Shown: positions 1-9,189 of the stretch, piece by piece
Layout of the letters: the number at the start of each line of letters is the position of its first letter
How positions within the stretch are numbered: the stretch's first letter is position 1
DNA from: Mangrovimonas yunxiaonensis
Lineage (GTDB): Bacteria; Bacteroidota; Bacteroidia; Flavobacteriales; Flavobacteriaceae
Assembly: GCF_000733475.1 (NCBI RefSeq)
Contig: NZ_JPFK01000005.1
Location: forward strand, 644,130 to 708,129
Direction of reading: 5' to 3'
Length of the DNA: 64,000 bases
Notes under the pieces: generated by a model
What the model was told of the DNA's origin: nothing
The model's database searches: none
The model's input: only the letters and a program-made list of their open reading frames with translations
Translations under genes and position numbers: made by a program

Positions 1-126
1 CAATCTGCTACAAGCTACAGAGCTAAAGCTCCTCAAAAATCTGAGATCTTTAGCGAAGGTAACGCAGGACAAACCATTAACATTGGATGTTGGATTGGCG
101 CTAGCGTTAAAGTACCAACAATCTAA
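1..126 (+). CDS. C-terminal fragment of an unidentified protein
   Basis: An open frame enters at base 1 and ends at TAA 124-126, giving 41 residues that finish in SVKVPTI. The start lies outside the window. The last base of the stop is the first base of the lptC ATG (TAATG), so the two are probably translationally coupled. I do not recognise the protein from this tail. In related genomes a TPR or outer-membrane protein often precedes lptC, but that is only context. Confidence 0.5.
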   Translation, partial: QSATSYRAKAPQKSEIFSEGNAGQTINIGCWIGASVKVPTI

Positions 127-680
127 TGGGTGAACACTCAAAACATATTATAAAACTTATGGTCACAGCATGCGCTGTGACCATGTTTTTTTCGTGCAAA
201 AGCAACTTCGAAGACGTTAAGAAAATAGGCGTTTCAGAAAACGAGCCCATAGGCGTAGCCGAGCACATTAACCTAAAGTATACAGACTCTGGGCGCGTTA
301 CAGCCAATTTGTTAAGTCCCAAAATGCTAGACTACTCAAACAGAGAGTTTGCGTTTAACGAGTTTCCTAACGGGATAACACTTTATCTTTTTGATGAGCA
401 AGACCAAAAGAGTACGGTGCTTGCAGATTATGCCATTGTGTACGACAAAACAGGCCTTATCGATATGCAGGGCAATGTGGTGTTGGCATCGGCAACAAAA
501 GACACCCTCTATGCCGATCAGCTGTTTTACGACCAGAAAAAAGAATGGCTGTTTACCAACCAAAAAGTAACGTTTAAAACAGGACGTGACCGTATAAATG
601 GCACAGGCTTCGACTCTGACGTGAAATTTAAACAAGCCCAGGTTCTGGAAATCGATGGGATTATCACACTTGACGAATAA
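126..680 (+). CDS. lptC: LptC-like LPS export lipoprotein
   Basis: A 184-aa lipoprotein. The N-terminus has a hydrophobic stretch ending in a lipobox FFSC with the lipidated Cys at residue 24. The rest is beta-rich and matches the LptC/OstA-type fold (tracts such as KYTDSGRV and IDMQGNVVLAS). LptC takes lipopolysaccharide from the LptBFG transporter and hands it to LptA in the periplasm; here it would be anchored by lipid rather than by a membrane helix. The start at 126 is preferred because it overlaps the upstream stop and gives a normal-length signal; ATG 159 would leave only 12 residues before the Cys. A strong terminator-like hairpin lies inside the signal-peptide codons (see findings). 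Confidence 0.85.
   Translation: MGEHSKHIIKLMVTACAVTMFFSCKSNFEDVKKIGVSENEPIGVAEHINLKYTDSGRVTANLLSPKMLDYSNREFAFNEFPNGITLYLFDEQDQKSTVLADYAIVYDKTGLIDMQGNVVLASATKDTLYADQLFYDQKKEWLFTNQKVTFKTGRDRINGTGFDSDVKFKQAQVLEIDGIITLDE
159..192 (+). terminator. terminator-like hairpin inside lptC signal sequence
   Basis: Arms ATGGTCACAGC (159-169) and GCTGTGACCAT (174-184) pair perfectly over 11 bp around a 4-base loop. After one G comes a run of seven T (186-192). This is the textbook shape of an intrinsic terminator, but it lies within codons 12-22 of lptC. It may act as a translation-dependent attenuator. Confidence 0.5.
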
Positions 681-713
681 TTCACTATCTTTACGTCTTT
701 AATAGACTTTTAT

Positions 714-905
714 ATGAAAACCAAACTGTTTAAGTTTTTTCAGTACGCTTACCTGTTCTTCGCGGTAATCTTTCTTTACGATGCCATAAGCAAGTATATG
801 GCCAATGGAACTATAGCTTATATGTCACTGCTTTTAGCGGCTACAGCAGTTTTTATGTTTTTCTTTAGAAAACGATTTAATAAAAGGTTCGAGGATAAAG
901 ATTAG
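714..905 (+). CDS. small membrane protein of unknown function
   Basis: A 63-aa protein with two hydrophobic segments (about residues 11-27 and 33-50) separated by a short polar turn, ending in a basic then acidic tail (FRKRFNKRFEDKD). It lies 33 bases after lptC and two bases before the GTG-initiated frame of the CNNM/CBS gene, so it is probably co-transcribed. Small proteins of this type at this place are conserved in Flavobacteriaceae. I cannot assign a function. Confidence 0.7.
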   Translation: MKTKLFKFFQYAYLFFAVIFLYDAISKYMANGTIAYMSLLLAATAVFMFFFRKRFNKRFEDKD

Positions 906-913
906 TAGTGCTT

Positions 914-2203
914 ATGGGAGCAGAGGTTCTTATTATTATCGTATCCCTAATTTTATCGGCGTTTTTCTCGGGTATGGAGATTGCGTATGTGTCTTCAAAC
1001 AAAATTCACATCGAAATAGAGAAAAAACAAACAGGCATTCTAGCTAAAATCCTTACAAAACTTACAGCAAAACCGTCAAAATTTATTGCGGCCATGTTAA
1101 TTGGCAACAACGTAGCCCTAGTTGTTTACGGGTTTTTTATGGGCGATTTGCTAGTGGCGTGGTTTCAGTCGTTTTTGCCCTCTAACATAGGGCTTATTAA
1201 CTATTTGTTCGATGAGCTGAGCCTATTGTCGCAAACAATAATCTCGACATTGGTTATTTTGGTAACAGCAGAATTCTTGCCCAAAGTGTTTTTCCAGATT
1301 TATGCCAACAAACTTTTAAAGGTATTGGCCTTGCCCGCTTATGTGTTCTATAGATTGTTTTCTACAGTGTCGCGGGTAGTCATGTGGATTTCCGATGTTA
1401 TACTAAAGTATGTGTTTAAAACCGAAGGCGATCAGGTGCAGTTAGCCTTTTCAAAAGTAGAGTTGGGGCATTATATTAGCGAGCAAATGGAATCGGTAGA
1501 AGAAGACGATGAGGTTGATAGTGAAATACAAATCTTTCAAAATGCCTTGGAGTTTTCCGATGTAAAAGCCCGTGAGGTTATGGTGCCAAGAACCGAGATT
1601 GTAGCGGTAGATGTTACCGAAACCCCAAAAAACCTAAACAAACTATTTACCGAAACAGGCTACTCTAAAATCCTAGTGTTTAAAGATACCATCGACGATA
1701 TTCTAGGCTATGTGCACTCTTTCGAGCTGTTTAAAAAACCAAAAACGGTCAAGTCTATTATCATGCCCGTCGAGTTTGTGCCAGAAACCATGCTTATTAA
1801 AGATATTTTAAACGTGCTTATTAAAAAGCGCAAAAGCATGGCCATAGTCCTCGATGAATACGGCGGGACTTCTGGCGTAATGACCGTAGAGGACATTGTT
1901 GAAGAGCTTTTTGGCGAGATCGAGGACGAACACGATACCATAGTCCTAACCGAAGAACCCCTAAATGAAAACACCTATAAGTTTTCGGCCAGACTAGAAG
2001 TCGATTACCTAAACGAAACCTACAAGCTGGAGCTTCCCGAAAACGAAAATTACGAAACTCTTGGTGGGCTTATAGTCGCCCATACAGAGGAAATCCCACA
2101 GCAAAACGAAGTGGTGGTTATTCCGCCTTTTCAATTTACCATCCTAGAGGTGTCCAATACCAAAATCGACTTGGTAGAACTTAAAGTCCTGCAAGAAGAC
2201 TAA
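914..2203 (+). CDS. CNNM/CBS/CorC-domain membrane protein (hemolysin family)
   Basis: About 429 aa. The N-terminal 190 residues form a CNNM transmembrane domain (several hydrophobic segments, with ILSAFFSGMEIAYVSSNK near the start). Two CBS motifs follow (about 205-330, with ALEFSDVKAREVMVPRTEI and MAIVLDEYGGTSGVMTVEDI), then a C-terminal CorC/HlyC domain. Family members are proposed to move or regulate Mg2+/Co2+; the hemolysin name is historical. The frame is open from GTG 908, but ATG 914 is the likelier start. GldE belongs to the same family, but gliding-gene neighbours (gldD, ssb) are absent, so I do not call it gldE. Confidence 0.85.
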   Translation: MGAEVLIIIVSLILSAFFSGMEIAYVSSNKIHIEIEKKQTGILAKILTKLTAKPSKFIAAMLIGNNVALVVYGFFMGDLLVAWFQSFLPSNIGLINYLFDELSLLSQTIISTLVILVTAEFLPKVFFQIYANKLLKVLALPAYVFYRLFSTVSRVVMWISDVILKYVFKTEGDQVQLAFSKVELGHYISEQMESVEEDDEVDSEIQIFQNALEFSDVKAREVMVPRTEIVAVDVTETPKNLNKLFTETGYSKILVFKDTIDDILGYVHSFELFKKPKTVKSIIMPVEFVPETMLIKDILNVLIKKRKSMAIVLDEYGGTSGVMTVEDIVEELFGEIEDEHDTIVLTEEPLNENTYKFSARLEVDYLNETYKLELPENENYETLGGLIVAHTEEIPQQNEVVVIPPFQFTILEVSNTKIDLVELKVLQED

Positions 2204-2263
2204 AATACTTAAGGGCTTTGTAATTAATGGACTCTTCTGCTTTTATTATTAAATAGAAAATGG

Positions 2264-2271
2264 TATTTTCG
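2264..2271 (+). promoter_or_regulatory. -7 box of the ppiD-like gene
   Basis: TATTTTCG followed by CGCACGAT lies 33 bases before the start codon and resembles the Bacteroidota -7 consensus TAnnTTTG. The same extended motif recurs before yqeY (38425) and the sugar transferase (57506). No clear -33 TTG is visible. Confidence 0.4.
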
Positions 2272-2303
2272 CGCACGATAAATTTTAATCAACATAGTAA
2301 AGA

Positions 2304-4430
2304 ATGGCAGTTTTAAATAATATTAGAAAACGCGGATTGTTTTTAATCATTGTTATTGCGTTAGCATTATTCTCATTTGTATTGGCAGATTTGTTTAGAA
2401 ACAGCGATGCCCTTATGAGCAAATCCCAAAATGTCGTGGCCACCATTAACGGCAAAGACATCACCAGAGAGGACTTCATGCAAAAGGTAGAACTTGCACA
2501 ACGACAAATGGGCGGTGCAGGAACCACAACACAAGCCATGAACCGTGTATGGGATCAGGAGCTTAGACAAGCCGTGTTGGAAACACAATTTGAAAAATTA
2601 GGCCTAAGCATAGAGACCGATGAAATGAGAGATTTGTTGAGAACCAGTTTGGCGACCAACCCAAATTTTCAAAATGAAGCCGGACTTTTCGACGAAGCAA
2701 AACTAAACGAGTACATTGCCAATTTAAAAGCAACCTCAGAAATAGCCTATGCCCAATGGGTAGATTACGAAAACAGCATTGCCACCAACTCATTACAGCA
2801 AGATTATTTTAATATGGTTAAAGCTGGAATGATGGGTACCGTTGCCGAAGGCGAATTGGAGTACAAACTGCAAAACGATAAAATAGACATTAAATTTGTA
2901 CAGCTGCCTTACGCCTCTATCCCAGATAGCACCATTACAGTGTCTAAAGGCGACATCCAAAACTACATCAAAGCACATGCTGCCGAGTTTAAAGTAGATG
3001 AAACCAGAGACCTTCGTTATGTGAAGTTCGAAGAAGTAGCTTCTGTAGCTGATGAAGACCAAATTAAAGCCGACCTTGAAGAATTACTAAAAGGACGTGT
3101 AGAGTATAACGAAACAACCAAAGCAAACGACACCGTACAAGGCTTTGGAACAGCAACCGATAACAAGGCGTTTATCAACGCAAATTCTGATATAAAATTT
3201 AACGACCGTTTTCAGTTTAAATCAGAAATCTCAAAAGCAATTGTCGATAGCGTTTACAACCTAAACGTAGGCGATGTATACGGCCCTTACAAAGATGCAG
3301 GTTTCTTAAAGCTAACAAAACTTATTGCAACTAAAAACTTACCAGATTCTGCTCAAGCAAGACACATCTTAATTCCGTTTGTTGGTGCTGCTAGCGCTGC
3401 TGCCGATGTTACCCAAACAGAAGCCCAAGCCAAAGCAACAGCAGATAGCTTGCTAAGCGTTTTAAAAACCGATATTACAAAGTTTGATACTTTTGTAACC
3501 GATTTCTCTTCAGATTTAGGAAGTGTTGAAAACGGCGGAAGATATGAGTACTTCGGATACAACCGCATGGTGCCAGAGTTTAGAGATTTTGTGTTTGAAA
3601 ACAACAAAGGCGACTTGGGCGTTGTTAAATCTAACTTCGGATTTCATATCATAGAAGTAGAAGGCCACAAGAACACACAAAAGGTGGTTAAACTAGGCAC
3701 AATCGCCAGAAAGATAGAAGCTTCAGAAGCAACCATAGATAAGGTGTTCGCCGATGTGTCTAACTTCGAAATCGCTTTAGAGAATAAAGATTTCGAAACT
3801 TTAGCAAACGAGAACAGTTATGCGGTGCGACCAGTTAACGGGGTAAAAGCTTTAGATGAGAACATTCCAGGGTTAAATGCACAAAGACAAATTGTTCGTT
3901 GGGCTTTTGAAGAAGGCACAAAAGTAGGCGATTACAAGCGTTTTACCGTGTCTAATGGATTTGTTGTTGTACAAGTAACGGCTAAGCACAAAGCTGGTTT
4001 AATGGATGTTGAGCAAGCTTCGGTAAACGTATTGCCTAAACTTAGAAAAGAGAAAAAAGCCGCCCAAATTCGCGAGCGCATCTCGGCAACAACTTTGCAA
4101 GACCTTGCAACGGCCGAAAATACAACAGTAAAAACATCAATGGCCATCAACATGAAAAACCCAACCATCTCGGGTGCCGGTTCAGAACCATTGGTAGTAG
4201 GTCAGGCTTTTGCGTTAAACGAAGGACAAACCTCAGGTTTAATCAATGGCGACAAAGGGGTGTATATGGTAGAAGTAACCAAAAAAACACCAGCAGTCGA
4301 TTTAGAGAACTACCAAGGGTTTTCTTTCCAAGTTGAGCAACAAAAAGCAAATAGCGTAAATTCTAAATTGTACGAAGCCTTAAAAGAAGCTTCAGAAATT
4401 GAAGATAATAGAGCTAACACCGTTCAGTAA
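2304..4430 (+). CDS. PpiD/SurA-type periplasmic peptidyl-prolyl isomerase
   Basis: A 708-aa membrane-anchored protein. A single N-terminal transmembrane helix (about residues 12-31, FLIIVIALALFSFVLADLF) is followed by a SurA_N-like chaperone region and a parvulin domain (about 345-460, beginning ARHILIPF and containing the GG.YEYFGYNRMVPEF core). A second weaker PPIase-like segment lies towards the C-terminus. The role would be folding of newly exported outer-membrane and periplasmic proteins. The gene follows the envelope genes lptC and the CNNM protein, has its own -7 box, and ends at a strong bidirectional terminator. Confidence 0.9.
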   Translation: MAVLNNIRKRGLFLIIVIALALFSFVLADLFRNSDALMSKSQNVVATINGKDITREDFMQKVELAQRQMGGAGTTTQAMNRVWDQELRQAVLETQFEKLGLSIETDEMRDLLRTSLATNPNFQNEAGLFDEAKLNEYIANLKATSEIAYAQWVDYENSIATNSLQQDYFNMVKAGMMGTVAEGELEYKLQNDKIDIKFVQLPYASIPDSTITVSKGDIQNYIKAHAAEFKVDETRDLRYVKFEEVASVADEDQIKADLEELLKGRVEYNETTKANDTVQGFGTATDNKAFINANSDIKFNDRFQFKSEISKAIVDSVYNLNVGDVYGPYKDAGFLKLTKLIATKNLPDSAQARHILIPFVGAASAAADVTQTEAQAKATADSLLSVLKTDITKFDTFVTDFSSDLGSVENGGRYEYFGYNRMVPEFRDFVFENNKGDLGVVKSNFGFHIIEVEGHKNTQKVVKLGTIARKIEASEATIDKVFADVSNFEIALENKDFETLANENSYAVRPVNGVKALDENIPGLNAQRQIVRWAFEEGTKVGDYKRFTVSNGFVVVQVTAKHKAGLMDVEQASVNVLPKLRKEKKAAQIRERISATTLQDLATAENTTVKTSMAINMKNPTISGAGSEPLVVGQAFALNEGQTSGLINGDKGVYMVEVTKKTPAVDLENYQGFSFQVEQQKANSVNSKLYEALKEASEIEDNRANTVQ

Positions 4431-4446
4431 AAAGGTGTAACACACA

Positions 4447-4481
4447 AAAAAGAGTCCTACAGCAATGTAGGACTTTTTTTT
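4447..4481. terminator. bidirectional intrinsic terminator
   Basis: Stem AGTCCTAC (4453-4460) / GTAGGACT (4467-4474), 6-base loop, T-run 4474-4481 on the plus strand and an A-run on the other side. It serves the convergent ends of the ppiD-like gene and the GHMP kinase gene. Confidence 0.85.
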
Positions 4482-5394
4482 ATAGAATCATTTTTTCAAA
4501 AGGAATAACGGTATTAAAGCCTTTTTGGGCAAAATAAGCGGTTGGGTCTTCCTGGCTACAGGCCAGTACAAAATCGCCTCCCCAGGCACCAAGACTCTTT
4601 ACGCTGCCAGAAAAATCTGAAAACAACCGCTCTTTTACTGGCTGCTGTTTAATAATTTCCCCAATAAGCTGTTCGTGCCTTTCCACAAGATTCGAAAACG
4701 TTTCTAATGTATCGGCTTGGATGATGTCGTGGGTTATCTGGCTAATTTGTGTAATAGTTTGTGCCTTGTTAAACAACGCGGCCTTGTACTGGGCTATGCC
4801 CTCACGACTGTTTTGCTTGTTGTTTAAGAAAACAAAATAGAGGTGTGATTTAAACGCTGGGTTAAACGGCAGTGGCGTTATTTGCCGTTCTGTAGCCTCG
4901 GGTGCTGTATGGCGAATTAATTGGTAGCATAAGGCCGTTTTTGCATTGGCACAAGCAATGTCGTAACCGCTACCACCAAAGGTTTTATCCGATAATTTAA
5001 AAGGATCAACCTCTGCCCATTGGGCAATGTTGTTAATTAAGGTTGAAGAGGATCCTAGCCCCCAATCACGCGGAAAAGTGAGTCGTGTTACCACTTTAGC
5101 GCCTTGGGTTAAAAAATGGGGGTTCATTTTCTTGGCTTCGTTAAGAAGGCGTGCGAGCCACGTTGTGGTTTCATCCTCTGTTTGGCTGGTTATACCAGTT
5201 GGTTCCAACTTAAAGCGGTTGGTGTACCAAAGGGTGTTGGTGTTGGTTAGGCTTTCCCAAATAAGAGAGTTGTCTGCAATGGGGCTAACCTCTAAATACT
5301 GACCGTAAGTTGTTGGCAAGGCCAAAGCCTTGGCGCCATCAAGTACAACATATTCGCCGCTTATAAGAAGTTTGCCTGAGCTGTAAAATTCCAT
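4480..5394 (-). CDS. GHMP-family kinase, probable mevalonate-pathway kinase
   Basis: A 304-aa GHMP kinase. The N-terminal motif GKLLISGEY (7-15), the ATP-binding loop GLGSSS (112-117) and a later GGSGYDIA (140-147) are in family order. GHMP kinases transfer phosphate from ATP to small hydroxyl or phosphate groups. The start overlaps the stop of the HMG-CoA reductase gene by one base (TAATG), which points to a mevalonate-pathway role such as mevalonate or phosphomevalonate kinase. The sequence alone does not settle which substrate. Confidence 0.8.
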   Translation of the reverse strand: MEFYSSGKLLISGEYVVLDGAKALALPTTYGQYLEVSPIADNSLIWESLTNTNTLWYTNRFKLEPTGITSQTEDETTTWLARLLNEAKKMNPHFLTQGAKVVTRLTFPRDWGLGSSSTLINNIAQWAEVDPFKLSDKTFGGSGYDIACANAKTALCYQLIRHTAPEATERQITPLPFNPAFKSHLYFVFLNNKQNSREGIAQYKAALFNKAQTITQISQITHDIIQADTLETFSNLVERHEQLIGEIIKQQPVKERLFSDFSGSVKSLGAWGGDFVLACSQEDPTAYFAQKGFNTVIPFEKMIL

Positions 5395-6710
5395 TACGAA
5401 CGCAATTTTTCAAGGGCTTCTACAACAGCGCTGTGGGTTACGGGATGGGTTTTAAAATGCGCAATCAATTTGCTTTTTTCGCTGTCGGAAGCTTCAAACT
5501 GGTTTAAAATATTCATCAAATGCATTTTCATGTGCCCCTCTTGTATGCCTGTTGTGGTTAACGACCTTAAAGCGGCAAAGTTTTGCGCCAGTCCGGCAAC
5601 AGCAACAATTTGCATAAGTGCTTTTGCTGTTGGTTTGTGTAAGAGTTCTAACGATAGTTTTACCAGTGGATGAAGGCTCGTTAAGCCCCCAACGGTACCA
5701 AGTGCCAAAGGAATTTCAATCCAGAAAATAAACCTGTCCCCTTCAATCTTGGCATGTGTTAAACTGCTGTATCTGCCATTTCTGGAGGCGTAGGCATGAA
5801 CACCAGCCTCAACAGCGCGAAAGTCGTTTCCGGTAGCGAGTACAACAGCATCAATACCGTTCATAATGCCTTTGTTGTGTGTAACGGCACGATAAGGTTC
5901 TACTTCGGCAATATTTACCGCTTGCACAAATGTATTGGCGAACGCTACGGGATCTATATCGCTATTTTCGGTAAGCTCTGCAATAGGGCAGCTAACCTCG
6001 GCCCTTACCAAGCATTCTGGCACATAGTTGGAGAGAATGCTCATAATCACCTGAATGTCTTTTTCCTTGTCTGTAAAGTCAGTAAAATCGTTGGCAGCAG
6101 CTTTAAAGGTTTTGGCAAATGCTTCTAGGCAGGAGTTTATAAAGTTGGCGCCCATGGCATCTAAGGTCTCAAAAGTGGCGTGCAGCTGGTAATACCCAGG
6201 AATGTCTTGGGTTTTATCGCGAAGCACAATATCTAAAATACCGCCCCCGCGTTTTTCCATGTTTTTTGTAATGGGCTTGGTCGCTAAAATGAGCTTGGGC
6301 TTAACGTGGTTAAAAAAAGCGGTAAGCTTGGCCTTGTCGCCAGCATACATAAAGTGAACCTGCCCAATTTTTGTGGTAGAGAGCACTTCGGCCTTAAAAC
6401 CACCGCGATCCAACCAGAATTTTGCGGCCTTACTGGCAGCAGCAACCACCGAGCTTTCCTCTATGGCCATAGGAATGGTATGCATTTTACCATTAATTAA
6501 AAAATTGGGCGCAACGCCTAAAGGCAAATAGTAATTGGTAATGGTATTTTCTATAAACTCGTCGTGTAGTTGTTGTAGTTTCTCGTTGGTATTCCAGTAT
6601 TGTTTAATAATGCTTTTGGCATTTTTGTTGTTGCTGAAATACGTATCTACAATCCAATCTATCTTTTTGGTTTTAGAGAGTTTCGAGAACCCGGAAATCG
6701 ATTTGCTCAT
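5394..6710 (-). CDS. mvaA: hydroxymethylglutaryl-CoA reductase, class II type
   Basis: A 438-aa protein of the class II HMG-CoA reductase family. Visible catalytic landmarks are the Glu in IEESSVVAAAS (residues 83-93), the Lys in HNKGIMNG (Lys280), the Asp in GNDF, and the His in EGHMKMH (His393). It interconverts HMG-CoA and mevalonate. In Flavobacteriia, which make isoprenoids through mevalonate, class II enzymes labelled degradative serve synthesis, and linkage to the downstream GHMP kinase agrees with that. It is transcribed away from the S9 peptidase gene, probably from the -7 box at 6802-6809. Confidence 0.92.
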   Translation of the reverse strand: MSKSISGFSKLSKTKKIDWIVDTYFSNNKNAKSIIKQYWNTNEKLQQLHDEFIENTITNYYLPLGVAPNFLINGKMHTIPMAIEESSVVAAASKAAKFWLDRGGFKAEVLSTTKIGQVHFMYAGDKAKLTAFFNHVKPKLILATKPITKNMEKRGGGILDIVLRDKTQDIPGYYQLHATFETLDAMGANFINSCLEAFAKTFKAAANDFTDFTDKEKDIQVIMSILSNYVPECLVRAEVSCPIAELTENSDIDPVAFANTFVQAVNIAEVEPYRAVTHNKGIMNGIDAVVLATGNDFRAVEAGVHAYASRNGRYSSLTHAKIEGDRFIFWIEIPLALGTVGGLTSLHPLVKLSLELLHKPTAKALMQIVAVAGLAQNFAALRSLTTTGIQEGHMKMHLMNILNQFEASDSEKSKLIAHFKTHPVTHSAVVEALEKLRS

Positions 6711-6801
6711 ATATATTAGTGCTCGCTATGGGAGACTTCAATGCTAAGGTTACACGTTAATTTAATCCTGTTCTGTAGGTAAGAACGGCGTTTTTAAACA
6801 A

Positions 6802-6809
6802 CAAAGATA
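6802..6809 (-). promoter_or_regulatory. -7 box upstream of HMG-CoA reductase
   Basis: Read on the minus strand this is TATCTTTG, a perfect match to the Bacteroidota -7 consensus TAnnTTTG, about 90 bases before the start codon. I see no good -33 TTG at 19-21 bases. The rest of the 218-base divergent region holds no gene. Confidence 0.4.
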
Positions 6810-6928
6810 CTATTCTTGTGTCATTATTCGGTTTCATACGTTATAATTGCTTATTAAACTGTTAATGTGTACGGTTTTTTGAGTATTTTTTAGTAAACTT
6901 GACGACATTTTACCAAAAAAAATAATTC

Positions 6929-9163
6929 ATGGGATTTTTGAAGTCTTTGCCCCTCATTTTCTTTTTTGCCATAACCTTGGTAACTGCTCAAGAAAAGGAC
7001 ATAACATTAGATGAAATTTGGAATGGAACGTTTTCTACACAGCGTATGGATGCGTTACACTCCATGAAAAATGGCCAACAATATTCGGTTTTAAATTTTG
7101 ACCGACAAGCACGAAGCACCTCTGTAGATGTGTACGATTATAAAACCTTAGCGAAAGTGAAAACTTTGGTGAGTTCGGCCAATATTGAACAAATGCAATA
7201 TTTTACCAACTATACGTTTAGCCAAGATGAAAGCAAACTTTTACTAGCCTCAGAGGTCGAATCTATTTATAGACACTCTACCGTTGGGAAATATGTTGTT
7301 TACGATACAAACACACAAAACACCACCTTGGTGGCTAATAAAAAAATTCAGGAGCCTACCTTTTCGCCAGATGGTAGTAAAGTGGCTTATGCCTACAAAA
7401 ACAACCTTTTTGTAAAGGATTTAAACTCGGGAGCAACCAAGCAAATAACCTTCGATGGCGAAGTGAATAAAATAATTAACGGGATTACAGATTGGGTTTA
7501 CGAAGAGGAATTTGCCTTTGTAAGAGCGTTTCAATGGAATGCCTCTGGAGATAGAATTGCTTTTATACGCTTTGATGAAAGTGCAGTGCCAGAATTTTCT
7601 ATGGATGTTTACGGTACAGGACTTTACCCAGACCAACAAGAGTTTAAGTACCCTAAGGCTGGCGAGGCCAATGCTGTGGTATCGTTACATCTGTACGATC
7701 TGAAATCGGATAAGCTTAACGAAATACAGGTAAGCAAAGACTACAACGATTTTTATATTCCTAGAATTAAATGGACCAAGGATAGCGATGTGCTAAGTGC
7801 ACAGTTTATGAACAGACACCAAAATGAGTTGGATTTGTGGATGATAAACACCAAAAACAACAACAAGACCAAACTGGTGCTGGAAGAGACCGATAAGGCC
7901 TATGTAGACGTTACCGATAACCTAACCTTTCTTAAAGACAATAGCTTTATATGGACTAGCGAGAAAGATGGGTTTAACCACATTTACCACTACAGTAAAG
8001 ACGGCAAGTTAATCAATCAGGTAACGCTAGGTAATTGGGAAGTTACCAACTATTATGGGTACGATCCTAAAACCGAAAGAATCTTTTATCAATCTACCGA
8101 AAATGGCTCAATCAACAGAGACGTTTACGCCATTAAATTAAACGGTAGAGACAAAGTGCGTTTAACAAAAAGCGAAGGGACCAATAGCGCTGCATTTAGT
8201 GCCGATTTTTCATACTTCATCAATACGTTCTCCAATGCTACTACGCCGCCAGAATACACCTTAAACAATGCGGCAAGCGGCGATTTAATAAAAAGCATTA
8301 AAGACAACGATAAGCTAGCCGAAAAACTGTTAGACTATAAAACGTCAGAAAAGGAATTTACCACCATAAACATAAATGGTAACGACCTAAACATGTGGAT
8401 GGTAAAACCCGCCAATTTCGATGCAAAAAAACAATACCCCATGCTTATGTATCAATACTCGGGGCCAGGATCGCAGCAGGTGGCAAACCGCTGGAATGGG
8501 GCAAACGATTATTGGTATCAAATGTTAGCGCAAAAAGGCTACATTATTGTTTGTATAGATGGTCGCGGTACCGGGTTTAAAGGGGCCGAGTTTAAAAAGG
8601 TTACCCAAAAAGAATTAGGAAAATACGAAGTGGAAGACCAAATAGCAGCCGCAAAAAAATTGGGCGAGCGGCCTTATATCGATGCGTCTAGAATTGGAAT
8701 CTGGGGCTGGAGCTACGGTGGTTTTATGAGTAGTAATGCCCTGTTTAAAGGCAACGATGTGTTTAAAATGGCCATTGCTGTTGCGCCTGTAACAAGCTGG
8801 AGGTTTTACGATACCATCTATACCGAACGCTACATGACCACACCACAGGAAAACCCTAGCGGCTATGATGACAACTCACCATTAAGTCATGTCGATAAGT
8901 TGAAGGGCGACTTTTTATTAATCCATGGCTCGGCCGATGACAATGTGCATTTGCAAAATACCATGCGTATGGTAGAAGCGCTAATTCAAGCCGATAAACA
9001 GTTTGAATGGATGGTTTATCCAGACGATAATCATGGAATTTATGGCGGCAATACCCGATTGCACCTATATAAGAAAATGACCAACTTCATAGACAACACC
9101 CTAGGCGATAAGCTTAAAAACGACGCTTCAGAAGAAAACGATCAAGTGAAAATTAAATTATAA
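6929..9163 (+). CDS. S9 family prolyl oligopeptidase (DPP IV-like)
   Basis: A 744-aa secreted peptidase. A signal peptide ends near residue 21 (VTAQ). A beta-propeller domain (about 40-480, DPPIV_N) precedes an alpha/beta-hydrolase domain. The catalytic triad is visible: Ser595 in GWSYGG, Asp670 in SADDNVH and His702 in DDNHGIYGG. It would release X-Pro or X-Ala dipeptides from oligopeptides in the periplasm. The two peptide transporters directly downstream fit this: the dipeptides formed would be taken up by them. Confidence 0.93.
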   Translation: MGFLKSLPLIFFFAITLVTAQEKDITLDEIWNGTFSTQRMDALHSMKNGQQYSVLNFDRQARSTSVDVYDYKTLAKVKTLVSSANIEQMQYFTNYTFSQDESKLLLASEVESIYRHSTVGKYVVYDTNTQNTTLVANKKIQEPTFSPDGSKVAYAYKNNLFVKDLNSGATKQITFDGEVNKIINGITDWVYEEEFAFVRAFQWNASGDRIAFIRFDESAVPEFSMDVYGTGLYPDQQEFKYPKAGEANAVVSLHLYDLKSDKLNEIQVSKDYNDFYIPRIKWTKDSDVLSAQFMNRHQNELDLWMINTKNNNKTKLVLEETDKAYVDVTDNLTFLKDNSFIWTSEKDGFNHIYHYSKDGKLINQVTLGNWEVTNYYGYDPKTERIFYQSTENGSINRDVYAIKLNGRDKVRLTKSEGTNSAAFSADFSYFINTFSNATTPPEYTLNNAASGDLIKSIKDNDKLAEKLLDYKTSEKEFTTININGNDLNMWMVKPANFDAKKQYPMLMYQYSGPGSQQVANRWNGANDYWYQMLAQKGYIIVCIDGRGTGFKGAEFKKVTQKELGKYEVEDQIAAAKKLGERPYIDASRIGIWGWSYGGFMSSNALFKGNDVFKMAIAVAPVTSWRFYDTIYTERYMTTPQENPSGYDDNSPLSHVDKLKGDFLLIHGSADDNVHLQNTMRMVEALIQADKQFEWMVYPDDNHGIYGGNTRLHLYKKMTNFIDNTLGDKLKNDASEENDQVKIKL

Positions 9164-9189
9164 TAACCAAACTAACTAATATAAAATTT

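Noticed and set aside
914..2203. Assignment of the CNNM/CBS protein as the gliding protein GldE
   Set aside because: The domain layout is the same, but the neighbours expected for gldE (ssb, mutY, gldD) are absent.
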